64,000 nucleotides of DNA from Paraburkholderia tuberum STM678 (GTDB lineage: Bacteria; Pseudomonadota; Gammaproteobacteria; Burkholderiales; Burkholderiaceae). The stretch lies in NCBI RefSeq assembly GCF_902833905.1, contig NZ_CADFGP010000003.1, forward strand, positions 62,001 through 126,000. The letters are read 5' to 3'. Below the pieces are notes generated by a model. It was not told the DNA's origin and did no database searches. It saw only the letters and a program-made list of their open reading frames with translations. The position numbers were made by a program, and so were the translations under genes. Position 1 is the stretch's first letter. Every line of letters starts with the position of its first letter. Positions 8,551-17,285 of the stretch are shown here, piece after piece.

Positions 8551-9408
8551 ATGATGAAGCTTTCATTCAATACCTGGGTTTATTCCAGTTTTCCCGTGTG
8601 GGTTCCGTCGTATCCGCTCAGCGAGACCATCGAGCGGATCGCGGCCGTCGGTTACGACGGCATCGAGATCGGCGCAGCTGCGCCGCACGCTTATCCTGAC
8701 TATCTGGACACCGCGCGCCGCCGCGAGATCAAGCAGATGCTTCAGACGAACGGCATCGCGCTGTCAAGCATGCTGCCCGCGCCCGGCGGCGGCCCGGGCT
8801 TCAACGTTTCTTCGCCAATGGTCGAAGAACGGATCGCTGCGATCGATCAATACAAAAAGGTCATTCAACTGTGCGCCGAACTGGGCGGCAAGACCGTCAT
8901 CTACGTTGCTGGCTGGCAAATCTACGGCACGACGCGTGGCGAGGCATGGGAGTGGAGCCGCGAAGCGCTGCGCACGCTGGCGCCGGTGGCACGAGACGTA
9001 GGGATCACACTGGTGATCGAGCCGACCTCGGCCGACAGCAATCTCGTCGATGATTGCGACGATGCGCTGCAGATGATGCGCGAAGTCGACGAGCCGAACG
9101 TCAAGCTGATGTTCGACACGTATCACGTGCTGTATCGCAACGAGGTTGCGAGCGACTATGTGTATCGGTTCGGCAAGGATCTTCACCATGTGCATTTTGC
9201 CGACTCGAACCGGCTTCCTCCAGGCGAGGGCAAAGGGGATTTCCTTTCGGTGGTGCAAGCGCTGCACGATATCAAGTACGACGGATATATCGCAATGGAG
9301 ATCGGCTACGATCGGCGCGATTCCAATCCGGACGCCATCGCGCGGCGCGCCTATAAGAACGTCAAGGAATTCCTTGGCGCGATTGAACGTAACGGAAGAA
9401 GCTCATGA
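8551..9408 (+). CDS. Sugar phosphate isomerase/epimerase-type TIM-barrel protein (second)
   Basis: A 285-residue TIM-barrel protein of the D-tagatose 3-epimerase / IolE-like family. Likely metal ligands are the Glu of VIEPTSAD, the Asp of LMFDTYHV, the His of HHVHFADSN and the Glu of AMEIGYDR. Length is normal for the family. GGAGA lies 2-6 bp before the ATG at 8551; a second in-frame ATG follows directly. It starts 24 bp after the flavoenzyme and its end overlaps the ATPase gene by 4 bp. It probably acts on a keto sugar or keto-cyclitol made by the dehydrogenases upstream; this role is inferred from context. Confidence 0.88.
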   Translation: MMKLSFNTWVYSSFPVWVPSYPLSETIERIAAVGYDGIEIGAAAPHAYPDYLDTARRREIKQMLQTNGIALSSMLPAPGGGPGFNVSSPMVEERIAAIDQYKKVIQLCAELGGKTVIYVAGWQIYGTTRGEAWEWSREALRTLAPVARDVGITLVIEPTSADSNLVDDCDDALQMMREVDEPNVKLMFDTYHVLYRNEVASDYVYRFGKDLHHVHFADSNRLPPGEGKGDFLSVVQALHDIKYDGYIAMEIGYDRRDSNPDAIARRAYKNVKEFLGAIERNGRSS

Positions 9409-10934
9409 ACGCGATCCTTCGTAGTGCTTCCGTACGTTATCGGCGAGACGTCCCCAAAGGCACACCGATCCTTGTCGCCAAAGGCATCGGCAAATCGTTT
9501 CCGGGCGTCGTGGCCCTCGACAACGTGGACTTCGAAATCCGTGCGGGCGAGGTCAATGCGCTGGTGGGCGAAAACGGTGCGGGGAAGTCCACGCTGATCA
9601 AAATGATGGCGGGCTTTCATGCACCGGACGAAGGTGAGATCCGTGTCGATGGAGAGTTGCTGACTCCAAGTCCGCAGGCTGCACATGCGGCTGGGGTGGC
9701 CACCATTCATCAGGACCACCATCTCGTACCGAACATGACGGTTGCCGAAAACATCATGCTGGGGCGCTGGCCATCGCGTTTTGGCGTTATCTCCAGGCGC
9801 GAGCAAATGGCGCGAGCAGAGGCTGTCCTGGCACGGGTCGTTCCGAACTTGTCGCCCACGACGTTGGCACGCCAATTGACGCCGGCCGAAGGACAGTTGG
9901 TCGAGATTGCCCGCGCTATCTCGGAGGATTCGCGAGTGCTGGTGATGGACGAGCCGACCACGTCGCTTTCGCCGCCGGAAATCGAGAGACTGTTTCAGGT
10001 CGTGGATGACCTGAAAGCGCAGGGACTTGGCGTCGTATTCGTCTCGCACTGGCTCGAGGAGGTGTTTCGCATCTCGGATCGTATTACGGTGCTGCGCGAT
10101 GGCAGGCTTGTCAGCAGCATCCCTGCGTCCGAGCTTGACCACGCGAAAGTCATCAAGATGATGGTGGGACGCGATGTACAGCAAGTGAAGTATTCTCCCC
10201 GCCAGGCCGGCGAGGTCGTACTGCACGTGGATGGACTGAGCCGCGCGGGCGTCCTTGAAGATATCTCGTTCAGCGTTCGCGCAGGCGAGATCGTGACGCT
10301 CGCGGGACTCGTCGGTGCAGGCCGCACCGAGGTCGCGAACTGCATTGCTGGGATCGATCGATATGACGAAGGAGCCATATCCATTGATGGCAAACTTGTC
10401 GCAGCCGGCGATCCGAAGAAAGCGATCAAAGCGGGTATCGCGCTGGTGCCCGAGGATCGGCGCGAACAGGCGCTGGTGCCAAAACTCAGTGTCAGCACCA
10501 ACATCACGATGCCATTGCTCGATCGCATCGCACCGAGGGGCGTGATTTCCGAGTCGCGCGAAGCCGAAATTGTGAACGAGGCAGCGCGCTCGCTTTCCAT
10601 CAAGATGGCCTCCGCAAGCGTTCCCATCTCGACACTGTCAGGCGGCAACCAGCAAAAAGCCGTGATCGGCCGATGCGTCGCTCTTGGGCCGCGCCTTCTT
10701 ATTCTCGACGAGCCGACCAAAGGCGTCGATGTCGGCGCAAAGGCGGAGATCAGCGAAATCATCATCCGGCTTGCATCGCAAGGCGCGGCGGTACTTCTCA
10801 TCAGTTCGGAGTTACCGGAGGTGCTGGCGCTCAGTGACCGGGCGCTGGTCATGCGCTCGGGTCGGATTGCTGGGCAGTTGACGCGCGACGAGCTATCTCA
10901 GGAATCCGTGATGAACTTGGCCACTATGGGCTGA
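9405..10934 (+). CDS. Sugar ABC transporter ATP-binding protein (RbsA/MglA type)
   Basis: A 509-residue tandem ATPase of a carbohydrate importer. The first nucleotide-binding domain has Walker A GENGAGKST and Walker B VLVMDEPTTSLS. The second has the degenerate Walker A typical of this family (VGAGRTEV), the signature LSGGNQQKAVIGR and Walker B LLILDEPTKGVDVG. It powers uptake through the permease encoded next, on the cytoplasmic face of the membrane. It overlaps the isomerase gene by 4 bp. The order ATPase, permease, binding protein differs from the binding-protein-first order common in other sugar operons. Confidence 0.95.
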   Translation: MNAILRSASVRYRRDVPKGTPILVAKGIGKSFPGVVALDNVDFEIRAGEVNALVGENGAGKSTLIKMMAGFHAPDEGEIRVDGELLTPSPQAAHAAGVATIHQDHHLVPNMTVAENIMLGRWPSRFGVISRREQMARAEAVLARVVPNLSPTTLARQLTPAEGQLVEIARAISEDSRVLVMDEPTTSLSPPEIERLFQVVDDLKAQGLGVVFVSHWLEEVFRISDRITVLRDGRLVSSIPASELDHAKVIKMMVGRDVQQVKYSPRQAGEVVLHVDGLSRAGVLEDISFSVRAGEIVTLAGLVGAGRTEVANCIAGIDRYDEGAISIDGKLVAAGDPKKAIKAGIALVPEDRREQALVPKLSVSTNITMPLLDRIAPRGVISESREAEIVNEAARSLSIKMASASVPISTLSGGNQQKAVIGRCVALGPRLLILDEPTKGVDVGAKAEISEIIIRLASQGAAVLLISSELPEVLALSDRALVMRSGRIAGQLTRDELSQESVMNLATMG

Positions 10935-10947
10935 AGAGGAAATCGAA

Positions 10948-12036
10948 ATGAATCAGGAACGCCAAACCTTAACTCAAGCGGTGCCTGTGCTGGGCCGCGG
11001 CGCGACAACCAGGCGACTCTCCCTGCTGGACGCAATCCAGGACCTGGGACTGCTCGCTGTCATCGTGATCGGCGCGGTTGTGCTCGGCTTGTTGAGCCCC
11101 GTGTTTTTCACGCGCATGAATATCGAGAATCTGCTGTACTCATCGACCATCATCGCGGTCGTGGCAATCGGTCAGGCTTTTGTCGTGCTGGTCGCCGGCA
11201 TTGACCTGTCCGTCGGCGCAGTGCTCGCGCTTTCATCGGTGCTATGTGTCGGACTTCCGCTCAAGTTCGGAGTGCCGGTGGGCATGGCCGCGCTTATCTC
11301 CCTGGCGTTGGGCGCACTCGTCGGACTGGTTAATGGGTTGGCCGTAACGGCGATCCGGATTCCGGCGCTGATCGCCACGCTCGCGATGATGAGCATTGCG
11401 CGCGGTATCGCCTACATCTTTTCCGACGGTCGCAACATTGCACCGGTTCCGGATGTGTATCTCGACATCCAGGCCGCGCGCGTGTTCGGCATCCCGGTTG
11501 TCATTGTGCTGGTGCTGGCGCTATTCGTCGTCGCTCACTTCGTGCTGAGCCGAACCCGCTTCGGTCGCTCGATCTATGCGACAGGGGGCAATGCGGTCGC
11601 AGCACGGCTGGCCGGCATCCGTACCAATCGCGTGGTCGTTCTGGCGTACGTCATCTCGGGTATCGCAGCGGCGCTCGGCGGGCTCATGATCACGGCACGA
11701 CTCGAAGCCGGTGCGGCAACCGCAGGGTTCGGCTATGAACTCACCGTGATCTCGGCTGTCGTGATCGGCGGCGTCAGCCTGTTCGGGGGCGAAGGAAAAA
11801 TGGGCGCGGTGCTGCTGGGCGTTCTGTTGCTTGGACTCGTGCAAAACGCAATCAATCTGCTCAACGTGCCTGCCAATTACGACTACGTAGTGAGCGGCGC
11901 CGTTATCGCCATAGCGGCCTCGCTTGACGTTTATCGCCGACGGTATGTCGAAGCCGGATTGAAGAAGCGCTTGCTCGTCAACAAGAAGGCGAGCGAGCAA
12001 GAGCGGGATAACAGGCAAAACCCGGAGCATGCCTGA
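10948..12036 (+). CDS. Sugar ABC transporter permease (RbsC type)
   Basis: A 362-residue inner-membrane permease with roughly ten hydrophobic segments, first LLAVIVIGAVVLGLLSPVFF near residue 35. It contains the family segment GIDLSVGAVLAL and the conserved loop RFGRSIYATGGN with AARLAGI. A basic hydrophilic tail of about 30 residues follows the last membrane segment. It starts 13 bp after the ATPase gene behind AGGAAA. It forms the transport channel, probably as a homodimer with the tandem ATPase and the binding protein encoded downstream. Confidence 0.95.
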   Translation: MNQERQTLTQAVPVLGRGATTRRLSLLDAIQDLGLLAVIVIGAVVLGLLSPVFFTRMNIENLLYSSTIIAVVAIGQAFVVLVAGIDLSVGAVLALSSVLCVGLPLKFGVPVGMAALISLALGALVGLVNGLAVTAIRIPALIATLAMMSIARGIAYIFSDGRNIAPVPDVYLDIQAARVFGIPVVIVLVLALFVVAHFVLSRTRFGRSIYATGGNAVAARLAGIRTNRVVVLAYVISGIAAALGGLMITARLEAGAATAGFGYELTVISAVVIGGVSLFGGEGKMGAVLLGVLLLGLVQNAINLLNVPANYDYVVSGAVIAIAASLDVYRRRYVEAGLKKRLLVNKKASEQERDNRQNPEHA

Positions 12037-12066
12037 CAGGCAGTAGATCAATCAAGGAGACAACCC

Positions 12067-13080
12067 ATGAAACATCTTCGTTCAATCAGCCGCCGCACCA
12101 TACTGAAACGCAGCGTCGCCATCGCCGCCGCTACCCTGATCGTGGGCGGTCTTTCCGCTCCGGCCGGCGCGATCGCCGCCGTGCCAACCGCCAAAGGCAA
12201 GAGCGTTCAATACGTTACGTTCGGGCTTCAGTTCGAATACCAGGTCGCCATGGTGGATGGCATCAAGAAGCGGGCAAAAGATTCGGGCCTCAACCTCGAG
12301 ACAGTCGATGGCAAGGGCGATCCAAACCTGCAGATGACTCAGGCGCTCGACGCGGTGAGCAGGAAGCCCGATGCACTGCTGGTCGACCCGGTGGATGCAA
12401 AGCTGATCACGGCCGGGGTCAAGAAAGCGAACGCCAACAACGTTCCCGTCTTCATGATGGAAAATGCGCCGCCCGAAGGCAAATACGATGCTCTGGTCGA
12501 GTTCGACAACCAGGCCGGCGGTGCGATGGGAGCCGATACGGTGGCCAAACTGGTGGGTGACAAGGGCACTGTGCTGGAACTTCGCGGCTCGGTTGATTCC
12601 GCTCAGGCGCAGGCGCGACATCAAGGGTTCATCGATCGCATGAAGTCGAAGTATCCCAACATCAAGGTCAAGTCGCTCAATACCGAATGGAATGCCGACA
12701 ACGCCTACAAAATGGTGCTGGACGCCTTGACCCAGGACCCGGACATCAAGGGCATCTTCAGCCACAACGACGAAATGGTGCGCGGCGTGATTTCCGCATT
12801 GCGTCAGACGAACAGGCTCGTACCTGCGGGCAAGCCGGGGCACCTGTTCATCGTCGGACTTGACGGCACGCCGCTGGCGCTCAATCGCATTCGTGCGGGC
12901 ACACAGGACGCCTCAGTCGGCCAGAATCCTGTGGCGATGGGATCTGACATCGTCGATGCGATCGTCGCCGGTTTTCAGGGCAAACCGTACCCCAAATCGA
13001 TGCACATCGAACCGGTCCTGATCACGAAGGCCAATGTCGACGACCCGACACTGTGGGGAAATTTTGAAAGGAAGAAATAG
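12067..13080 (+). CDS. Sugar ABC transporter substrate-binding protein with Tat-like signal
   Basis: A 337-residue periplasmic binding protein of the ribose/galactose type (peripla_BP_4 fold). The N-terminus has SRRTILK followed by a hydrophobic stretch and an AIA-like cleavage region near residue 38, which matches a twin-arginine signal; most sugar-binding proteins use the Sec route. The mature part shows PDALLVDPVDAKLI, the cleft segment NDEMVRGVISAL and VGLDGTPLALNRI. AAGGAGA precedes the ATG. It delivers the unknown substrate to the permease; the fold suits a monosaccharide or cyclitol. Confidence 0.93.
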   Translation: MKHLRSISRRTILKRSVAIAAATLIVGGLSAPAGAIAAVPTAKGKSVQYVTFGLQFEYQVAMVDGIKKRAKDSGLNLETVDGKGDPNLQMTQALDAVSRKPDALLVDPVDAKLITAGVKKANANNVPVFMMENAPPEGKYDALVEFDNQAGGAMGADTVAKLVGDKGTVLELRGSVDSAQAQARHQGFIDRMKSKYPNIKVKSLNTEWNADNAYKMVLDALTQDPDIKGIFSHNDEMVRGVISALRQTNRLVPAGKPGHLFIVGLDGTPLALNRIRAGTQDASVGQNPVAMGSDIVDAIVAGFQGKPYPKSMHIEPVLITKANVDDPTLWGNFERKK

Positions 13081-13164
13081 CTCGGCAATAGGGCAACGAG
13101 GCGCGGCAGCCACTCAAGGAAGGCCCGCCCTGCCTCGGATGTAACTAGCTAATAGGAAATGCAG

Positions 13165-13914
13165 ATGAAAATCCTGGTGCCAGTCAAGCGCGTAGTCGAC
13201 TACAACGTGAAGGTCCGGGTGAAGTCGGACGGCACGGGCGTCGACATTGCGAATGTGAAGATGTCGATGAACCCGTTCGACGAGATCGCGGTGGAAGAGG
13301 CGGTGCGCCTGAGAGAAGTGGGCGTGGCGACGGAGGTCATCGCGGTGTCGTGCGGCGTCACGCAGTGTCAGGAAACGCTGCGCACGGCGCTCGCGATCGG
13401 CGCGGACCGCGCGATCCTGATCGAGTCTAATGAAGACCTGCAGCCGCTGGCGGTGGCCAAGCTCTTGAAGGCGGTGGTCGAAAAGGAGCAACCGCAGCTC
13501 GTCATCCTCGGCAAGCAGGCGATCGACGACGACTCGAACCAGACAGGCCAGATGCTCGCCGCACTGGCGAACCTGCCCCAAGCCACGTTCGCCTCGAAAG
13601 TGACGATCGCCGATGGTAAGGCGACGGTCGCGCGCGAAGTGGATGGCGGTGCGCAAACGCTGTCGCTTATGCTGCCGGCGGTGGTGACCACCGACCTGCG
13701 CCTGAACGAGCCGCGTTATGTGACGCTGCCCAACATCATGAAGGCGAAGAAGAAGCCGCTGGAGACGCTCAGGCCTGAAGACCTTGGAGTGGACGTCACG
13801 CCGCGCCTGAAGACGCTGAAGGTGGTCGAGCCGCCCAAGCGCAGCGCCGGCGTTATGGTGCCGGATGTGAAGACGCTGGTCGAGAAGCTGAAGACCGAAG
13901 CCAAGGTGCTGTAA
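13165..13914 (+). CDS. etfB: Electron transfer flavoprotein beta subunit
   Basis: A 249-residue beta subunit of ETF, a soluble carrier that takes electrons from flavin dehydrogenases and passes them to ETF-ubiquinone oxidoreductase. It starts [19 protein letters not shown] and has the AMP-binding region with [17 protein letters not shown], full length for a housekeeping-type ETF. The ATG at 13165 is preferred because AGGA at 13154-13157 is correctly spaced, while the ATG at 13159 overlaps it. It lies 84 bp after the binding-protein gene, so it may share the operon or have its own promoter. Position beside a TMADH-like flavoenzyme is suggestive. Confidence 0.95.
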   Translation: MKILVPVKRVVDYNVKVRVKSDGTGVDIANVKMSMNPFDEIAVEEAVRLREVGVATEVIAVSCGVTQCQETLRTALAIGADRAILIESNEDLQPLAVAKLLKAVVEKEQPQLVILGKQAIDDDSNQTGQMLAALANLPQATFASKVTIADGKATVAREVDGGAQTLSLMLPAVVTTDLRLNEPRYVTLPNIMKAKKKPLETLRPEDLGVDVTPRLKTLKVVEPPKRSAGVMVPDVKTLVEKLKTEAKVL

Positions 13915-13934
13915 GAGACGCGGAGACGAAAGAG

Positions 13935-14882
13935 ATGACGATTCTGGTAATTGCGGAACACGACAACGCATCGATCAAGGCGGCAACGCTGAACACGGTC
14001 GCGGCAGCGGCAAAGATCGGTGGCGACATTCACGTGCTGGTGGCCGGTCACAACCCGCAGGGCGCGGCGGAGGCTGCAGCGAAGATCGCGGGTGTGGCGA
14101 AGGTGCTGCTGGCCGACGCGCCGCAACTGGCCGAAGGCTTGGCGGAAAACGTCGAAGCGACGGTGCTGACGCTCGTGCAAGACCCGGTGAAGGGCTACTC
14201 GCACGTCTTCGCGCCTGCGACAGCATACGGCAAGAACATCGCGCCGCGCATCGCCGCGAAGCTCGATGTCGCACAGATCAGCGACATCACCGCAGTCGAT
14301 ACCCCGGACACGTTCGGGCGTCCGATCTACGCGGGCAACGCGATCGCCACGGTGCAGTCGACTGACCCGATCAAGGTGATTACGGTGCGCACGACGGGCT
14401 TCGACCCTGTCGCAGCCGAAGACGGCGGCGCGACGGTCGAGAAGATCGAAGCCGCTGCAGATCAGGGTATCTCGCAGTTCGTGAGCCGCGAGGTGACGAA
14501 GCTGGACCGTCCGGAACTGACCTCGGCATCGATCATCGTGTCAGGCGGCCGGGGGCTGGGCAGCGGCGAGAACTACATGAAGGTGCTCGAGCCCCTGGCG
14601 GACAAGCTCGGCGCGGCGCTCGGCGCCTCGCGCGCGGCAGTCGACGCCGGCTTCGTGCCGAACGACTACCAGGTGGGGCAGACAGGCAAGATCGTCGCGC
14701 CACAGCTATACGTGGCGGTCGGCATCTCGGGTGCGATCCAGCATCTGGCCGGGATGAAGGACTCGAAGGTGATCGTCGCGATCAACAAGGACCCGGAAGC
14801 ACCAATTTTTAGCGTCGCGGATTATGGCCTCGTCGGCGACTTGTTCACGTCGATTCCCGAACTGACGGCGGAACTTGGCTAG
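13935..14882 (+). CDS. etfA: Electron transfer flavoprotein alpha subunit
   Basis: A 315-residue FAD-binding alpha subunit of ETF, forming a heterodimer with the etfB product 20 bp upstream. The C-terminal FAD domain has [13 protein letters not shown], then [23 protein letters not shown] and [23 protein letters not shown]. The gene runs to a TAG at 14880-14882 whose first two bases are target DNA and whose last base is the first base of the adjacent IS5-family element, so the present stop codon was completed by the insertion. The protein otherwise appears full length. Confidence 0.95.
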   Translation: MTILVIAEHDNASIKAATLNTVAAAAKIGGDIHVLVAGHNPQGAAEAAAKIAGVAKVLLADAPQLAEGLAENVEATVLTLVQDPVKGYSHVFAPATAYGKNIAPRIAAKLDVAQISDITAVDTPDTFGRPIYAGNAIATVQSTDPIKVITVRTTGFDPVAAEDGGATVEKIEAAADQGISQFVSREVTKLDRPELTSASIIVSGGRGLGSGENYMKVLEPLADKLGAALGASRAAVDAGFVPNDYQVGQTGKIVAPQLYVAVGISGAIQHLAGMKDSKVIVAINKDPEAPIFSVADYGLVGDLFTSIPELTAELG

Positions 14883-14899
14883 AGCGTGTTAGGCACTTT
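14880..14899 (+). repeat. Left terminal inverted repeat of the IS5-family element, with TA target
   Basis: Exact 20-bp match to the reverse complement of 17266-17285. Its first bases form the etfA stop codon. Confidence 0.85.
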
Positions 14900-15040
14900 C
14901 TGTCAGACCTGGTAACAGTATGACTTCCTGCGGGACAGAGGCTGGCCTGCCGCAACGGAATCAAACGCGGGTTAGCATTGCTGTCAGAGCCGCACGGTGC
15001 GGACGTGCCGCACCCGGCGATTTCCGACGCGGAGGCCAGC

Positions 15041-16171
15041 ATGGAGCACGATAGCACTCTTTACGTGGGTCTTGATGTTCATAAGGATTCGATCACCGTC
15101 GCCTATGCCATTGGTTCGGGCGAGGTTGAACTGCTCGGCAAGATCGGTACTACGCAGGCCGACGTGGAACGGTTGTGCAAGAGACTGCAATCTAAAGCGC
15201 GATGCGTCAGCATCGTCTACGAAGCCGGTCCGTGCGGATATGGGCTTTACCGGCAGCTTGTCCAGAAAGAATTCCAGTGCATGGTCTGCGCGCCCTCGCT
15301 GATTCCCCGCAAGCCAGGTGAGCACATCAAGACTGACAGACGTGATGCCGTCAAGCTCGTCCGATCGCTGCGTGCCGGCGACCTGTCGGCCGTATACGTC
15401 CCCAGCATCGACGATGAAGCATTCCGGGATCTGGCCCGCGCATGGGTGATTGCCAAGGACGACCTCAAGCGTGCACGGCAACGGGTAAAAGCCTTTCTGC
15501 TGTCGCACGGCGTGCGCTACACCGGCTCTGCCGACTGGGGGCCGGCGCACCGACGCTGGCTGAGCGCATACAGCTTCGACAGTGCGTGGCAGCAGTTTGC
15601 GTTTGAAGAGCTACGTCGCGCGATCGAAGACCGGCTCGCCCAATGTGACCGGCTGGAGTCCGCGCTGCGTGAGGCAGTCGTCAACTGGCGCTTCTATCCC
15701 GCCGTCCTGGGCCTGCAGGCAATGCGCGGTGTCCAGTTCACCACGGCAGTGGGCATGCTCGCCGAGCTGGGCGATCTCTCACGCTTCGTGCACCCACGCC
15801 AGTTGATGGCGTGGCTCGGGGTGACGCCGTCCGAGCACTCATCGGGCGGCAAGCGTCGTCAGGGCAGCATCACTAAAAGCGGCAACAGTTATGCAAGAAA
15901 GCTGCTAGTTGAAGCTGCATGGAGCTATCGCCACCCTGCGCGTGTGAGCCCCGATATTCAGCGTCGTCACGAAGGTCTGCCTAAACCGATTGTAGATCGA
16001 GCCTGGGACGCACAGGTGCGCTTGTGCCGACGCTATCGCAAACTCGTCGCGCGCGGCAAGCAGAAGAATATCGCCGTAGTCGCAGTTGCCCGTGAACTCA
16101 GCGGATTCATCTGGGACATCTGCCGGCTCTCCTTGTCGCTGGCCATACCGCGCGAGACACAGATGCCATGA
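15041..16171 (+). CDS. IS110-family transposase (DEDD recombinase)
   Basis: A 376-residue IS110/IS1111-type transposase. The N-terminal RuvC-like domain shows the DEDD residues in YVGLDVHKDS, YEAGPCGYG and KTDRRDAVKL. The C-terminal transposase-20 domain has LQAMRGVQFTTAVGMLAELG and TKSGNSYARKLL with the conserved serine. The start at 15041 has GGAGG nearby; an upstream in-frame ATG at 14978 is not supported by a ribosome-binding site. The element sits inside an IS5-type element. The family lacks obvious terminal repeats and I could not fix its ends, which lie between about 14900 and 15040 on the left and 16172 and 16469 on the right. Confidence 0.93.
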   Translation: MEHDSTLYVGLDVHKDSITVAYAIGSGEVELLGKIGTTQADVERLCKRLQSKARCVSIVYEAGPCGYGLYRQLVQKEFQCMVCAPSLIPRKPGEHIKTDRRDAVKLVRSLRAGDLSAVYVPSIDDEAFRDLARAWVIAKDDLKRARQRVKAFLLSHGVRYTGSADWGPAHRRWLSAYSFDSAWQQFAFEELRRAIEDRLAQCDRLESALREAVVNWRFYPAVLGLQAMRGVQFTTAVGMLAELGDLSRFVHPRQLMAWLGVTPSEHSSGGKRRQGSITKSGNSYARKLLVEAAWSYRHPARVSPDIQRRHEGLPKPIVDRAWDAQVRLCRRYRKLVARGKQKNIAVVAVARELSGFIWDICRLSLSLAIPRETQMP

Positions 16172-16469
16172 TGTACAGCAATGCCCTGCGTCTGCATCCA
16201 CCGTAACGACACGTGCAGGAGTTTCCTGAAGGCGGCGTAGCCCGGCACACGAGTAACCCGCGACCAGGGTAGGCAACGGATCTCATCCGAATTGCGGTGG
16301 TAGGTAGCGGAAGGCTCATTGGGCGGACATCTGTAATGCGGTAGCCAATCCGCGGATATCAGCTTGATCCACCGTCGAGATTTACTGCTACGTCGCCCTC
16401 AGGAAATTCAAACATCGAAAACACAGAACCGATCATATTGACACGAGAAGTCATATCAGGCCTGGCGGG
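16172..16469. other. Non-coding 3' part of the IS110 element and 5' part of the IS5 element
   Basis: About 300 bp with no gene. The boundary between the two nested elements lies here but is not marked by a repeat I can recognise. Confidence 0.5.
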
Positions 16470-17276
16470 ATGATAGAACGCAAGCCATACCCGACAGATG
16501 TTTCGGACGAGGAATGGAGCTTCGCCGCTCCGTATCTGACCTTGATGAACGAAGATGCACCGCAGCGCCGATACGAACTGCGCGAAATGTTCAACGCGCT
16601 TCGCTGGATGGCGCGCGCGGGTGCATCGTGGCGCATGCTGCCGACCAACTTTCCGCCGTGGGAAATGGTCTACCAGCAAACGCAGCGCTGGCTGAACGCG
16701 GGTTGTTTCGAGGCGATGGTCAACGATTTGCGCTCGGTGCTGCGCGTGGCGCAACAGCGTCAGGGCCAGCCCAGTGCGGTCATTCTGGATGGACGCACAT
16801 TGCAGTCCACGTGTGAAAGCGGGCCGCGTGCGGGCTACGACGGTTACAAGCGCAAGCGGGGCAGCAAGGTTCACATGGCTGTCGACACGCTGGGGATGCT
16901 GCTCGCGGTGCACATTACGCCGGCCAACGAGCAGGAGCGCGCGCAGGTGGCCGAGCTTGCGCGTCAGGTTCAGCACGTCACCGGTCAGACGGTGAAACTT
17001 GCGTTTGCTGACCAGGGCTATACGGGCGACACTGCTGCACAGGCCGCACGTGATGAAGGCATTGAGCTGCAGGTCATCAAGCTGCCTGAGGCGAAGAAGG
17101 GCTTCGTGCTGCTGCCCCGCCGCTGGGTGGTCGAGCGCAGTTTCGGCTGGCTCAACCGCTTCCGGCGGTTGGCACGCGACTACGAGCGCCTGCCCGAAAC
17201 CCTGGCAGGCCTGCACTTCGTCGTCTTCGCCATGCTTATGCTCGTTCATGCTGCACCGATTATGAAAAGTGCCTAA
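16470..17276 (+). CDS. IS5-family transposase
   Basis: A 268-residue DDE transposase of the IS5 family, IS427-like group. It begins with the domain typical of these enzymes (PTDVSDEEWSFAAPYL, WRMLPTNFPPWEMVYQQTQRW). The catalytic Asp residues lie in AVILDGRTLQS and LAFADQGYTGD and the Glu in VVERSFGWLNRFRRL. Full length without frameshift. The stop lies within the right terminal repeat. The left end of its element has been separated from the gene by the IS110 insertion, yet both terminal repeats remain, so the composite could in principle still be mobilised. Confidence 0.95.
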   Translation: MIERKPYPTDVSDEEWSFAAPYLTLMNEDAPQRRYELREMFNALRWMARAGASWRMLPTNFPPWEMVYQQTQRWLNAGCFEAMVNDLRSVLRVAQQRQGQPSAVILDGRTLQSTCESGPRAGYDGYKRKRGSKVHMAVDTLGMLLAVHITPANEQERAQVAELARQVQHVTGQTVKLAFADQGYTGDTAAQAARDEGIELQVIKLPEAKKGFVLLPRRWVVERSFGWLNRFRRLARDYERLPETLAGLHFVVFAMLMLVHAAPIMKSA

Positions 17277-17285
17277 CACGCTCTA
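17266..17285 (-). repeat. Right terminal inverted repeat of the IS5-family element, with TA target
   Basis: Exact reverse complement of 14880-14899. It supplies the last codons and the stop of the integrase gene on the opposite strand. Confidence 0.85.

Larger units (their letters stand above)
14882..17283. mobile_element. IS5-family (IS427-type) element interrupted by an IS110-family element
   Basis: A perfect 20-bp inverted pair, TAGAGCGTGTTAGGCACTTT at 14880-14899 and its reverse complement at 17266-17285, brackets the region. The outermost TA on each side is probably the 2-bp target duplication typical of IS427-like elements, giving element ends at 14882 and 17283. The right part encodes an intact IS5-type transposase; the left part is occupied by an IS110-type transposase gene inserted between the left end and the IS5 transposase start. 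The span of about 2.4 kb is far longer than a lone IS5-type element. Confidence 0.85.

Noticed and set aside
13081..13164. A terminator between the binding-protein gene and etfB
   Set aside because: The sequence offers only weak, imperfect pairing without a T-run, so it cannot be used to decide whether etfBA belongs to the upstream operon.
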